Part shown: one piece after another, positions 16,238 to 25,177 of the stretch
How the letters are laid out: each line of letters starts with the position of its first letter
Numbering within the stretch: position 1 is the stretch's first letter
DNA from: Acidobacteriota bacterium
GTDB taxonomy: Bacteria; Acidobacteriota; Terriglobia; Bryobacterales; Bryobacteraceae
Reading direction: 5' to 3'
DNA length: 64,000 nucleotides
Assembly (NCBI GenBank): GCA_017307505.1
Contig: JAFKEE010000020.1
Coordinates: 248,001 to 312,000, forward strand
Position numbers and translations under genes: made by a program
The notes under the pieces: generated by a model
Seen by the model: the letters and a program-made list of their open reading frames with translations, nothing else
What the model was told of the DNA's origin: nothing
Databases searched by the model: none

Positions 16238-18981
16238 CGCAACAGTTCGCCCCTGGTGACCTTGTCTACGCTCGTGGCCGTGAATGGGTCACGATGCCAT
16301 CGCCCGAAGAAGACTGGCTTTGCCTGCGGCCATTGTCCGGCGCTGAGGCGGATATTCAGTACCTCCGTCCAGAGTTGGAACGTGATCCTGTGCGACCGGC
16401 GCGGTTCGAACTTCCGGACGGCAAAGTAACCGCTACACAAGATGCCGCGCGTATCCTCGCGGACGCCCTACGACTTTCCTTGCGACGGGGAGCGGGCCCG
16501 TTCCGGTCCGCCGCCAGGCTTGGCTTCGAACCGCGCGCCTACCAGTTGGTCCCTTTGCTGATGGCGCTTCGCCTTCCCACCGTGCGCCTGATGATCGCCG
16601 ACGATGTGGGTATCGGCAAGACCATCGAGGCTGGCCTGATCCTCCGTGAACTGATCGACCGCGGCGAGATTGATCGCATCGCAGTCCTATGCCCGCCGCA
16701 TCTTGTCGAGCAGTGGACATCCGAACTCAAACTGAAGTTCGATCTCGACGCCGTCGCGGTCACCGCCGCCACAGCCGCACGCCTGGAGCGCGGTCTTCCC
16801 GCCTCTCAGACCCTCTTTGACGCCCATCCTTTCACCGTCGTCAGTCTCGACTACATCAAGGCGGACAAGCGCCGCGACAGTTTCGCGCGATCGTGCCCCA
16901 AGACCATCGTGGTGGACGAAGCCCACGCATGTGTCGGCGCGCATCAGGGGCGTCAGCAGCGCTTCGAACTACTGAAGCGCCTCTCTGAAGACCCGGAACG
17001 CCACCTCATTTTGCTCACGGCCACTCCACACAGTGGCGACGAAGGCGCGTTCGACCGGCTGTTGAGCCTGCTCGACCCGAGTTTCACAACCAGTTCCATC
17101 GAGGATGCCGAAGATCGCATCCGCGTGGCGCGCCATCTCGTCCAACGCCGCCGCATCGACCTCATAGGCCACGACTGGGGAGAAGACCGCACTTTCCCCC
17201 GTCACGAAACAACAGAACAGCCGTACCCGCTGGAAAATCACCAGTCCTTTCACGAAGCCGTGCTCGACTATTGCCTTTCGGTGGTGACCACTTCCGGTGA
17301 AGACCAGAACAAGCGGCGTCTCGCTTTCTGGGGAACGCTTGCACTCATGCGCTGTGTCGGCTCATCGCCCGCCGCCGCGGCCAGCGCGCTGCGCAATCGC
17401 CTTTCCGGCGATCTCGACAAGCTCGGCGAACAGGTCTTCGACGATGACGAAGCCGAGTCCATCGACATCGAGCCCGCCTCCGGCATTCATACAGATGGTC
17501 CGCTCGAAAAGCTGATTGCCCAAGCCGACAAACTCGCCAAGAGTAAAGACCCGAAGTTGTCGGCGGTCATCGATCTCCTGAAGCCCCTCATCGCCCAAGG
17601 CGCGAACCCGGTCGTCTTCTGCCGATTCATCGCGACCGCCGAACACGTGGCCGAAGGACTCAGCAAGGCTTTCCCTGACCTTCGCGTCGAAGCTGTCACC
17701 GGCGCGCTGCCGTCCGACGAACGTCGCGCCCGCGTGGACGACATGGGCTCGGCGTCGCAGCGGCTACTGGTCGCCACGGACTGCCTATCGGAAGGTATCA
17801 ACCTACAAGCGCTCTTCGATTCGGTCGTCCACTATGACCTCTCCTGGAACCCAACCCGGCACCAGCAGCGCGAAGGCCGCGTAGATCGCTTCGGCCAATC
17901 GAAACCGCTCGTCCGTTCTGTGCTCCTCTACTCGCCGGACAGCGCGATCGACGGCGCAGTGCTCGACGTGATACTTCGAAAAGCCGCCGCTATCCGCAAA
18001 GCCACCGGCGTCACCGTTCCGCTGCCCGATGAGCGCGGCGCTGTCACAGGAGCGCTCATGAACGCCATGCTCCTGCGGAAAGGCAAAGCTCAACAGTTGA
18101 CCCTCGATTTCGGTTTTGCGAGCGACGCACACAATATGGAAATCCGCTGGCGTGACGCGCAGGAGGGAGAAAAGAAGTCCCGCGCCCGCTTCGCGCAGAA
18201 CGCTATCAAGCCGGAAGAAGTCGCCCCAGAATGGCGGCGCTGGCGCGAACTCCTCGGCGGACCCGCCGAAGTCCGGCGCTTCGTCGAGCGCGCACTCAGC
18301 CGTCTCGACGCCCCGCTCGACACGAGCCTCAGCGTGCCACAAGCGCACCTGCACGCACTCCCCGTCGGGCTCCGTGAGCGCCTCGCCGCCCGTGGACTTG
18401 AAGGCACCATCCGCCTGGCCTTTGAAGAGCCGCCGCCGCCGAACACAGAGGTCGTTGTCCGCAGCCACGCGCTGCCAGCCACGCTGGCGGAAGCGTTGCT
18501 CGAAGCGGCCCTCGATCCGACTTCAAGCCCCGTCCCGCCGGTCGGTCGCGCCGGAGCCTGGCTCACGCCCGCCGTCAAAGCAATCACTACCCTCGCGTTG
18601 CTCAGGCTACGTTTCAAACTCATCATCCGTGGGCGCAAGGAAAAGATGCTGCTCGTAGAAGAATCCGCCGCCATTGCCTTTGAAGGCACGTCCGAAACTC
18701 CCACCGCCACCGGCGCGGCAGTGTGGAGCCTGCTAGAAGTGAACGCAAGCGGCAACCTGGCCGACGTCGCCCGAGATCGCATGGTCGAACAAGCCCGCCA
18801 ACGAATTGCCGCCCTGCTCGACGGCTCTATCGCTACGTACGCGCAAGAGCGCGCCGCGTCGCTGGCCGAAGATCATGGGCGCGTCCGCGCCGCCGGCGTC
18901 AACGTGCCGCGTGTCACCGTCGAATCGGTCCTGCCCGCTGACATCATGGGCGTATTCGCATTGATCCCAGGGAGCCTCTAA
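16234..18981 (+). CDS. SNF2-family helicase, DrmD-like
   Basis: A 915-residue SF2/SNF2-type ATPase. The Walker A motif DDVGIGKT ends at residue 130 and the DEAH box is D228-H231. LLTATPHSG follows, and the C-terminal lobe carries QQREGRVDRFGQ. This matches DrmD, the translocase that marks class 1 DISARM. Start ATG 16234 overlaps the upstream helicase stop, and the methylase begins 2 bases downstream, so the three are one operon. RapA-like helicases are the alternative, but the methylase partner makes DrmD the better choice. Confidence 0.82.
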   Translation: MTQQFAPGDLVYARGREWVTMPSPEEDWLCLRPLSGAEADIQYLRPELERDPVRPARFELPDGKVTATQDAARILADALRLSLRRGAGPFRSAARLGFEPRAYQLVPLLMALRLPTVRLMIADDVGIGKTIEAGLILRELIDRGEIDRIAVLCPPHLVEQWTSELKLKFDLDAVAVTAATAARLERGLPASQTLFDAHPFTVVSLDYIKADKRRDSFARSCPKTIVVDEAHACVGAHQGRQQRFELLKRLSEDPERHLILLTATPHSGDEGAFDRLLSLLDPSFTTSSIEDAEDRIRVARHLVQRRRIDLIGHDWGEDRTFPRHETTEQPYPLENHQSFHEAVLDYCLSVVTTSGEDQNKRRLAFWGTLALMRCVGSSPAAAASALRNRLSGDLDKLGEQVFDDDEAESIDIEPASGIHTDGPLEKLIAQADKLAKSKDPKLSAVIDLLKPLIAQGANPVVFCRFIATAEHVAEGLSKAFPDLRVEAVTGALPSDERRARVDDMGSASQRLLVATDCLSEGINLQALFDSVVHYDLSWNPTRHQQREGRVDRFGQSKPLVRSVLLYSPDSAIDGAVLDVILRKAAAIRKATGVTVPLPDERGAVTGALMNAMLLRKGKAQQLTLDFGFASDAHNMEIRWRDAQEGEKKSRARFAQNAIKPEEVAPEWRRWRELLGGPAEVRRFVERALSRLDAPLDTSLSVPQAHLHALPVGLRERLAARGLEGTIRLAFEEPPPPNTEVVVRSHALPATLAEALLEAALDPTSSPVPPVGRAGAWLTPAVKAITTLALLRLRFKLIIRGRKEKMLLVEESAAIAFEGTSETPTATGAAVWSLLEVNASGNLADVARDRMVEQARQRIAALLDGSIATYAQERAASLAEDHGRVRAAGVNVPRVTVESVLPADIMGVFALIPGSL

Positions 18982-18983
18982 GC

Positions 18984-21900
18984 GTGGCCACCAGAAAGAA
19001 AGCCGCCAGCAGTAAGGCATCCACTTCAACAAGGACCGGCAAGTCGCGCCGACAGGCAGCTGTCGTCTTCGACACCATCACGCTCGAAGGCGGACTCCTC
19101 TCCTCCGCCATGCTCGCCCGCATCGCCGCGCGCGGAGCCGGTCACCAAACCGAGGCCGACTACGGTATCCCCAAAGGACTCACCCTCCGCGACGAGATCG
19201 CGCGCTACTTCCGCATCGGCGCGGCCCTCTTCCAGGACTTCGCCGCCAGCCCTACGCCGTCGCAACAGGCCACTGCGTCATTCATCAAAGACCTGTTCGC
19301 GCAGTCCCTCGGTTTCACCGACGCCTTGAAAGACCGCGTGCCGGTCGTGATCGTCCCGCCGGTCGATGAATTGGATAAACCCAGCCCATCCCTCAGCGGC
19401 GAAGGCCGCCGCCGCTCCGCCGCCTCCGCGCTCCAGGACTGGCTCAATCAGCGCGACGAAGCCCTCTGGGGCTTCTGCACCAACGGCGACCGCCTCCGCC
19501 TCATGCGCGACAACGCGAGCCTCACCCGGCCCGCCTTCGTCGAGGTCAACCTCCGACAAATCTTCGAATCCGAAAACTTCGCGGATTTCGCCGCCGCCTG
19601 GCAGATCTTCCACGCCTCCCGCTTCGGCACGCCGGGCACACCCGCCACCGAGTGCATCCTCGAACACTGGCGCTCGGACGGCGCAAAAGAAGGCGTCACG
19701 GCCCGCGACCGCCTGCGCGACGGCGTCGAAACTGCGCTCCTCGCCTTGGGCAATGGCTTCCTCGCGCATCCCGAAAACGCGCCGCTCCGCAATCGCGTCA
19801 CCTCCGGGGAACTCGCCCTGCCGGACTTCTTCGGACAACTCCTGCGGCTCGTCTATCGCCTCATCTTTCTTCTGGTCGCCGAAGACCGCGGACTTCTCCA
19901 TCCGCCCGATAGCTCTCCCACCGCGGCCAAGCTCTACGCTGAAGGCTACAGCGTCAGCGCCCTCCGCGAGCGCGCCATCCGCCGCACCGCGTGGGACCAG
20001 CACTTCGACCGTTGGGAAGGCCTGCTCATCACCTTCGCCGGACTCGCCTACGGTCAACCCAAGCTCGCGCTCCCCGCGCTCGGCGGCCTGTTCGACGACA
20101 CCGTCATTCCCGACCTCGAACGCGCGCGCCTTGGCAATCGCGCCCTCATGGAAGCCGTCTACCGGTTGGCCTGGCTGAAGGACGACGCCAGCCTCGTCCC
20201 CGTCAACTGGCGCGACATGGAGACCGAAGAACTCGGCTCCGTCTACGAAAGCCTGCTCGAACTCACGCCCATCCTCACCAGCGAAGGCCGCGGCATCAGC
20301 TTCGCCCAAGGCGACGAGACCAAGGGCAATCAACGCAAGACCACTGGCAGCTACTACACGCCCGACAGTCTCGTGCAGACCCTGCTCGACAGCGCCCTCG
20401 ACCCTGTACTCGATCGAGTCGAGTCGGAGTCGAGCGACAAGGTCCAGGGACTCCTCGGTGTCACCGTCATCGATCCCGCCTGCGGCTCCGGCCACTTCCT
20501 GCTCGCCGCTTCGCGCCGCATCGCCGTCCGTGTCGCCCGCGCCCGCACCGGCGGTGTCGCCTCGCCACAGGACTACCGCCACGCCCTGCGCGATGTCGTG
20601 CGCTCTTGTATTCATGGAGTGGACCGCAACCCCATGGCCGTCGAACTCACCAAGGTGGCGCTATGGATCGAGACCGTCGAACCCGGTAAACCGCTCGGCT
20701 TCCTCGACGCCAGCATTCTCTGCGGTGACTCGCTCCTGGGAATCTTCGATCTGAAGGTTTTGGTCGAAGGTATCCCGGACGCTGCGTACCGGCAGCTTTC
20801 GGGCGATAGCAGAGAGGCCGCTAAATACTTTGAGAAGCGCAATCAAAAGGAGCGCGATGGCCAGGGAACGTTCGACTTCAGCGGAAATCGGCAGCAGTTG
20901 GTCGCCGCACCGCCAATCGCGGCGGAGATGAAGATTGTACGAGCGTTGCCCGAAGATAGCCCCGCTGACGTCTTGGAAAAGCGCCGCCGCTATCGGACCG
21001 TGAACAAGAACTCCGACCTAATACATTGGCAAGACGCCGCTGATCTTTACGTCGCTGCGTTCTTACTGCCCAAAACGGACTCGCGCCGCGTTCCCGGTAC
21101 AGAACTGGTCCCGACCAGCGAAACGATTTGGCAGAAACTGCGCGGCGGTCAAGTCTTTGGCCCAATGTTAGGAGAGGCCGTGGAGTTGGCTGACAAGGCA
21201 CGAGCTTTTCATTGGCCGCTGAGATTTCCGGACGTGCTGGCGAGCGGCGGTTTCGACGCGGTGATCGGCAATCCACCTTGGGAGCGCCTCAAGATTCAAG
21301 AGCAGGAATTCTTCGCTTCTCGCGAGCCTGAGGTTGCTCTGGCACCAAACGCAGACGCACGCGGCAAGTTGATCGCGGAGTTGAGCCGCGCGGCCGCAGG
21401 AAGTCGAGAGCACCGACTTTTTCTTGAGTTCGAGCAGGCAAAGCGAACAGCCGAAGCTTCCTCGGTATACGCCAGGGAAAGCGGACGTTTCCCACTCACA
21501 GGACGCGGCGACGTCAATACATTCGCGCTCTTCAGTGAACTCTTCGTCAAGTTGGTTAGCAGCACTGGGCGAACCGGAATCATTGTGCCGACACAGATTG
21601 TTACAGCTGACACTACAAAGGCTTTCTTTGACGACCTGATGAACAAGGAGCGACTGATTTCGTTCGTCGGTTTCTCAGAGATTCGACAGTGGTTCCCCGC
21701 CACCGATGATCGAAGTTCGTTCGGGCTATTGACCTCTGGTTCGCACGCGGAGGCGGCCAAGTTTGCGTTTTCTCTAGCTTCGATGGAAGAGTTCAAGCAG
21801 GCGGAAAGACATTTCACTCTTACCGCTGGTCAGATTGCCCGTATCAATCCCAATACGAGAACCGCGCCGATGTTTCGTACCAAATACGACACTGCGCTCG

Positions 21901-22832
21901 TCACCAAGATTCACAAGCGCATCCCGGCACTCATCGACGAGAACAAGGAGGGCGGCAACACTTGGGGAATCTCGTTCATGCGAATGTTCGACATGGCGAC
22001 CGACAGCGGGTTATTTCTCAGGGAGCCCGGCCCTGCCCGTGTGCCGCTGCTGGAAGCCAAGATGATTCATCAGTTCGATCACCGCTGGTGTAGCTATGAA
22101 GGGGATGACACTCGTGATCTTACTTCGCAGGAGATAGCTGACCCTTCATTCGAGACCACTCCCCACTACTGGGTGGAGGAATTCAACGTCCGCGAACGCC
22201 TTGCTGAGAAGAAGTGGTCGCGCGATTGGCTTATGGGTTGGCGCAGAAATGCAAGGACTACGGACGAGAGAACGCTGATTGCCAATGTTATCCCTTGGTC
22301 TGGAGTTGGTGACAGCATGTTCTTGCTCATGCCTTCCACCGATGCAATCCAGTGTGGGGCCCTCATTGCATGCCTAAACTCTCTAGCTCTCGATTTTGTC
22401 GTTCGCCAAAAGGTAGGCGGAGCCAATCTGAGCTACCACTTTGTTAGCCAGTTTCCTGTACCATCAGCAGACTCTTTCGCATCAAGCGACCTCGGATTCA
22501 TTTGTTCCCGCGTCCTTGAGTTGGTATACACAAGCCATGCTATGGTCCCTTTTGCCCGCGATCTCGGCCATCAGGGTCCCCCTTTCCCGTGGAACGAAGA
22601 CCGCCGCGCGCAACTTCGCGCCGAGCTCGACGCTTTTTATGCCCGCGCCTACGGCCTCGACCGCGACGAACTCCGCTACATTCTCGACCCCGCCGACGTG
22701 ATGGGCGAGGACTACCCGTCCGAAACCTTCCGCGTGCTGAAGAACAACGAGATGAAGAAATTCGGCGAGTACCGCACCCGCCGCCTCGTGCTCGCAGCCT
22801 GGGACCGCCTGGAGGCCGGTGATCTGAAATGA
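18984..22832 (+). CDS. Eco57I/DrmMI-like N6-adenine methyltransferase
   Basis: A 1282-residue DNA adenine methylase. Motif I VIDPACGSGHF starts near residue 495 and the catalytic NPPW is at ~763-766. The long spacer between them and the long C-terminal recognition region are usual in Eco57I/PglX/DrmMI enzymes. In DISARM the methylase marks self DNA. The start is GTG 18984, and a lysine-rich tail precedes the conserved DTITLEGGLLSSAML region. Base use changes inside the gene: 18984 to about 20740 and after about 22550 are very GC-rich, while the stretch holding NPPW and the recognition region is clearly less so. Its stop overlaps the HNH start (ATGA). Confidence 0.82.
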   Translation: MATRKKAASSKASTSTRTGKSRRQAAVVFDTITLEGGLLSSAMLARIAARGAGHQTEADYGIPKGLTLRDEIARYFRIGAALFQDFAASPTPSQQATASFIKDLFAQSLGFTDALKDRVPVVIVPPVDELDKPSPSLSGEGRRRSAASALQDWLNQRDEALWGFCTNGDRLRLMRDNASLTRPAFVEVNLRQIFESENFADFAAAWQIFHASRFGTPGTPATECILEHWRSDGAKEGVTARDRLRDGVETALLALGNGFLAHPENAPLRNRVTSGELALPDFFGQLLRLVYRLIFLLVAEDRGLLHPPDSSPTAAKLYAEGYSVSALRERAIRRTAWDQHFDRWEGLLITFAGLAYGQPKLALPALGGLFDDTVIPDLERARLGNRALMEAVYRLAWLKDDASLVPVNWRDMETEELGSVYESLLELTPILTSEGRGISFAQGDETKGNQRKTTGSYYTPDSLVQTLLDSALDPVLDRVESESSDKVQGLLGVTVIDPACGSGHFLLAASRRIAVRVARARTGGVASPQDYRHALRDVVRSCIHGVDRNPMAVELTKVALWIETVEPGKPLGFLDASILCGDSLLGIFDLKVLVEGIPDAAYRQLSGDSREAAKYFEKRNQKERDGQGTFDFSGNRQQLVAAPPIAAEMKIVRALPEDSPADVLEKRRRYRTVNKNSDLIHWQDAADLYVAAFLLPKTDSRRVPGTELVPTSETIWQKLRGGQVFGPMLGEAVELADKARAFHWPLRFPDVLASGGFDAVIGNPPWERLKIQEQEFFASREPEVALAPNADARGKLIAELSRAAAGSREHRLFLEFEQAKRTAEASSVYARESGRFPLTGRGDVNTFALFSELFVKLVSSTGRTGIIVPTQIVTADTTKAFFDDLMNKERLISFVGFSEIRQWFPATDDRSSFGLLTSGSHAEAAKFAFSLASMEEFKQAERHFTLTAGQIARINPNTRTAPMFRTKYDTALVTKIHKRIPALIDENKEGGNTWGISFMRMFDMATDSGLFLREPGPARVPLLEAKMIHQFDHRWCSYEGDDTRDLTSQEIADPSFETTPHYWVEEFNVRERLAEKKWSRDWLMGWRRNARTTDERTLIANVIPWSGVGDSMFLLMPSTDAIQCGALIACLNSLALDFVVRQKVGGANLSYHFVSQFPVPSADSFASSDLGFICSRVLELVYTSHAMVPFARDLGHQGPPFPWNEDRRAQLRAELDAFYARAYGLDRDELRYILDPADVMGEDYPSETFRVLKNNEMKKFGEYRTRRLVLAAWDRLEAGDLK

Positions 22833-23614
22833 TCGAGAACCCGCCGTCCTTCGTCGTCCGCACCGAACTCCACAAGGCCGCCTTCGACAACGGCTTTCGC
22901 ATCGATGCGGGAACGGACTCCGGTTGGCTCCACTACCGCTCGACCACCGCGCCGGGCGACATCTGGATGGCTGCAACGTCAAAGGACGGCCCCTGGTTCC
23001 TCGCCGTCGGCCTATCCGCCATTGCAGCCGAACTCGGCACTCCGCCGGTTACGATGCCAGCGCCCGCCACCACCTTCGCCTTCCCCACGCTGAACGAACT
23101 CCACGACGCGCTCGACCGCACCTACCGTCTCGCGGTCAGCCTGCCGGACGCCCCGCTCCAGGAGTTCCTCGAAAAGACGAAGTCCGTCCCGCGCACCACC
23201 GAAGCCGAACGCCTGGTGATCCAGCGCGTGGGCCAGGACATCTTCCGTCAAGCGCTAATGAAGTATTGGAACAGCCGCTGCCCACTGACCGGCATCACCG
23301 ACCCGGCCCTCCTCCGCGCCTCCCACATCGTGCCGTGGTCCGAATGCGAATCCGACGCCCAGCGCCTCGACGTCCACAACGGCCTCCTACTCTCCGCCCT
23401 CTGGGACGCCGCCTTCGACGCCGGCCTAGTCAGCTTCGACGACGAAGGCCGAGTCCTGCGCTCGCCCCACCTTTCCCCGGCCGCCGCGATTCTGCTCGCG
23501 CCAAAGCCGATGCAAGTGCTGGCGCTGACGCCAGCCCATTACAGAAACCTTGCCCATCACCGCTCCAGATTCCGGTTCAGCGACGGAGGTCGTCCTTACG
23601 AGAGTACAGCGTGA
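22829..23614 (+). CDS. HNH endonuclease (HNH_2 type), fourth gene of the DISARM-like operon
   Basis: A 261-residue protein with a C-terminal HNH nuclease: CPLTG at 151-155, the catalytic histidine H166 in ASHIVPW and N184 in DVHNGLLLSALWDAAFD. The N-terminal ~110 residues are a small domain of unknown role (GWLHYRSTT, then IWMAATS). ATGA coupling to the methylase shows it belongs to the operon. It takes the position where class 1 DISARM has the phospholipase-D-type nuclease DrmC, which is absent here, so I infer it is the cutting subunit. Confidence 0.8.
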   Translation: MIENPPSFVVRTELHKAAFDNGFRIDAGTDSGWLHYRSTTAPGDIWMAATSKDGPWFLAVGLSAIAAELGTPPVTMPAPATTFAFPTLNELHDALDRTYRLAVSLPDAPLQEFLEKTKSVPRTTEAERLVIQRVGQDIFRQALMKYWNSRCPLTGITDPALLRASHIVPWSECESDAQRLDVHNGLLLSALWDAAFDAGLVSFDDEGRVLRSPHLSPAAAILLAPKPMQVLALTPAHYRNLAHHRSRFRFSDGGRPYESTA

Positions 23615-23698
23615 CCGTATTCCGATGGTGAGCATAGCTCCTAGGAAATGAACTACATTACTTAATACACGCAGTACCTTCCGAGAGACCCACTCACA

Positions 23699-24589
23699 AT
23701 GTCTAAAGCTCAAAAGCCGCCAACAAAGAAGGTTAAACTCGAAGCCTTCGCGATTCATGGGCATCTGGGTAATGTCCCTGTCGACTATGAGGCACTGTTC
23801 TCTGCAATCGCGGATATGGACCCCGTTGAGCGCAAAGATCAAGTTGGGGACCGAGTCACCGTGCTTCCGGTATTCCGTCGAGAAGACGATCGGTACTACT
23901 TTGCAGCGCATGTAGGTACTGCGGATGCCTCTTTCCTGCTACTGGATCTGCGGGCAGGTACAGAAGAAGAGCGCGCGCTGGAACCAGGGAAGATCGTGAC
24001 TCGCAAGACTCTTGGATTAGTCGACCCGCGGAAAAGGGTAGCAGTAGTGCAATTCGTGCAACAGGGCGCGCGAGCTGGGCAGATCGCGATGCTCCTTGAG
24101 AAGTTGGCCCGCCGCATTAATCCTGTGGAGTATGCCGAGCTGTCTCTTGAGTTCACGCCTGTTCCCGCTGAAGAGTTCTTGGAGGCCCTCGCGGAGTTCG
24201 ACACGATCAAGTCGGCGAGCATGCGGTTTGCGCGGCCTAATTATGATTGGGAGGACTACGGCGCAACCTTCCAAACTCTGGGCCAGGAATCTGGGGCGAG
24301 TGCTTTGGAAGTTCAGGCGAGCGCCCGCCGCAACGGAAGCCTCAACAAGGACGGAGGAATTATCGGCTTGTTGAGGGATGTCGTACGAAAAGGGCGAAGC
24401 ATGCTTAAGACCGCGACTGTTACGGGAAATACCGCGAGTGCAGCAGGCCTTGTAACCCTAAGGCTAGACAAGCATATCGAAACCAAACAGGCCGAGGTGC
24501 CCAGCACGAGTAGTGGTCAGCCCGCTGAGGCTGAGGTTCATAAGCTCGCCAAGCAGTTTCTGGAAGAACGCCCAAAGATTGAGGAGTGA
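23699..24589 (+). CDS. Unrecognised soluble protein paired with a membrane protein
   Basis: A 296-residue protein that I cannot place in a named family. The N-terminal part (FAIHGHLGNVPVDYEALFSA) begins with a short strand-plus-helix pattern. A middle region (GLVDPRKRVAVVQF, then LLEKLARRINP, and later RFARPNYDWEDYG) is followed by a low-complexity C-terminus. No membrane segment is visible. The stop shares one base with the start of the next gene (TGATG), so the two are translated together. It lies between a DISARM-like operon and CBASS, which suggests a defence role, but function is unknown. Confidence 0.7.
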   Translation: MSKAQKPPTKKVKLEAFAIHGHLGNVPVDYEALFSAIADMDPVERKDQVGDRVTVLPVFRREDDRYYFAAHVGTADASFLLLDLRAGTEEERALEPGKIVTRKTLGLVDPRKRVAVVQFVQQGARAGQIAMLLEKLARRINPVEYAELSLEFTPVPAEEFLEALAEFDTIKSASMRFARPNYDWEDYGATFQTLGQESGASALEVQASARRNGSLNKDGGIIGLLRDVVRKGRSMLKTATVTGNTASAAGLVTLRLDKHIETKQAEVPSTSSGQPAEAEVHKLAKQFLEERPKIEE

Positions 24590-25176
24590 TGACCGGACTT
24601 CTTCGCACCGGAATTATCCGCGCGCTGGCTGGTTACGCCAAGCGCGAAGTCGTTCCTCGCCTAGGTGAGCTGGTCTGGTCCCAACACACCGTTATCGCAC
24701 TCGCGGTGGGCGTTGCGCTGGCCTGGTATGCTCCGTCCATCACGGGTGCACCAAAGGTATCGGAAATTGCGGTAGGCTTCCTCGGATACGCCGCGATCGC
24801 GTTAGGTTTCTGTGTCGCTGGCATCACTATTTCGCTCACTCTTCCGGATCGAGATTTCCTGCAGAGGCTTTCGCAGCACTCCGTACGGGGGAGAGAGGGT
24901 GATGCTCTGTCCTCGCTTCTGTTTGTCTTTACATGGACTGGAGTGGTTCACTGGGCTTGCGTTGTCAACCTAATTGTGGTGCTTCTGTTGGACGGCGGAA
25001 ACCAGCGGCCATTTACGCAAGGAGCCACGCATTGGCGACTGCTCGGGATTGCAGCGACGACCAGCCTGTGCACCTACGCCCTAGAGACGTTCTTGGTTAC
25101 GGTGTTGACTCTTGGGCATGTCGGGCGCACCTTTATCGACGAGCTTCGGAGAAACGGTTCCGGAAGGGCGCAATGA
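24589..25176 (+). CDS. Four-helix membrane protein, partner of the preceding gene
   Basis: A 195-residue protein from ATG 24589 with about four hydrophobic segments: HTVIALAVGVALAWYA, then FLGYAAIALGFCVAGI, then WACVVNLIVVLLL, then SLCTYALETFLVTVL. A charged stretch (LPDRDFLQRLSQHS) lies between segments two and three. No enzyme motif is visible. The pairing with the soluble upstream protein resembles sensor plus membrane-effector defence modules in which the membrane partner causes membrane damage; that is inference. The Cap5 gene starts 2 bases after its stop, so all may share a transcript. Confidence 0.7.
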   Translation: MTGLLRTGIIRALAGYAKREVVPRLGELVWSQHTVIALAVGVALAWYAPSITGAPKVSEIAVGFLGYAAIALGFCVAGITISLTLPDRDFLQRLSQHSVRGREGDALSSLLFVFTWTGVVHWACVVNLIVVLLLDGGNQRPFTQGATHWRLLGIAATTSLCTYALETFLVTVLTLGHVGRTFIDELRRNGSGRAQ

Positions 25177-25177
25177 G

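Noticed and set aside
19278-20615. 445-codon frame on the minus strand
   Set aside because: Antisense shadow of the methylase gene, which has clear motifs; composition is Ala/Gly/Glu-rich as usual for shadows.
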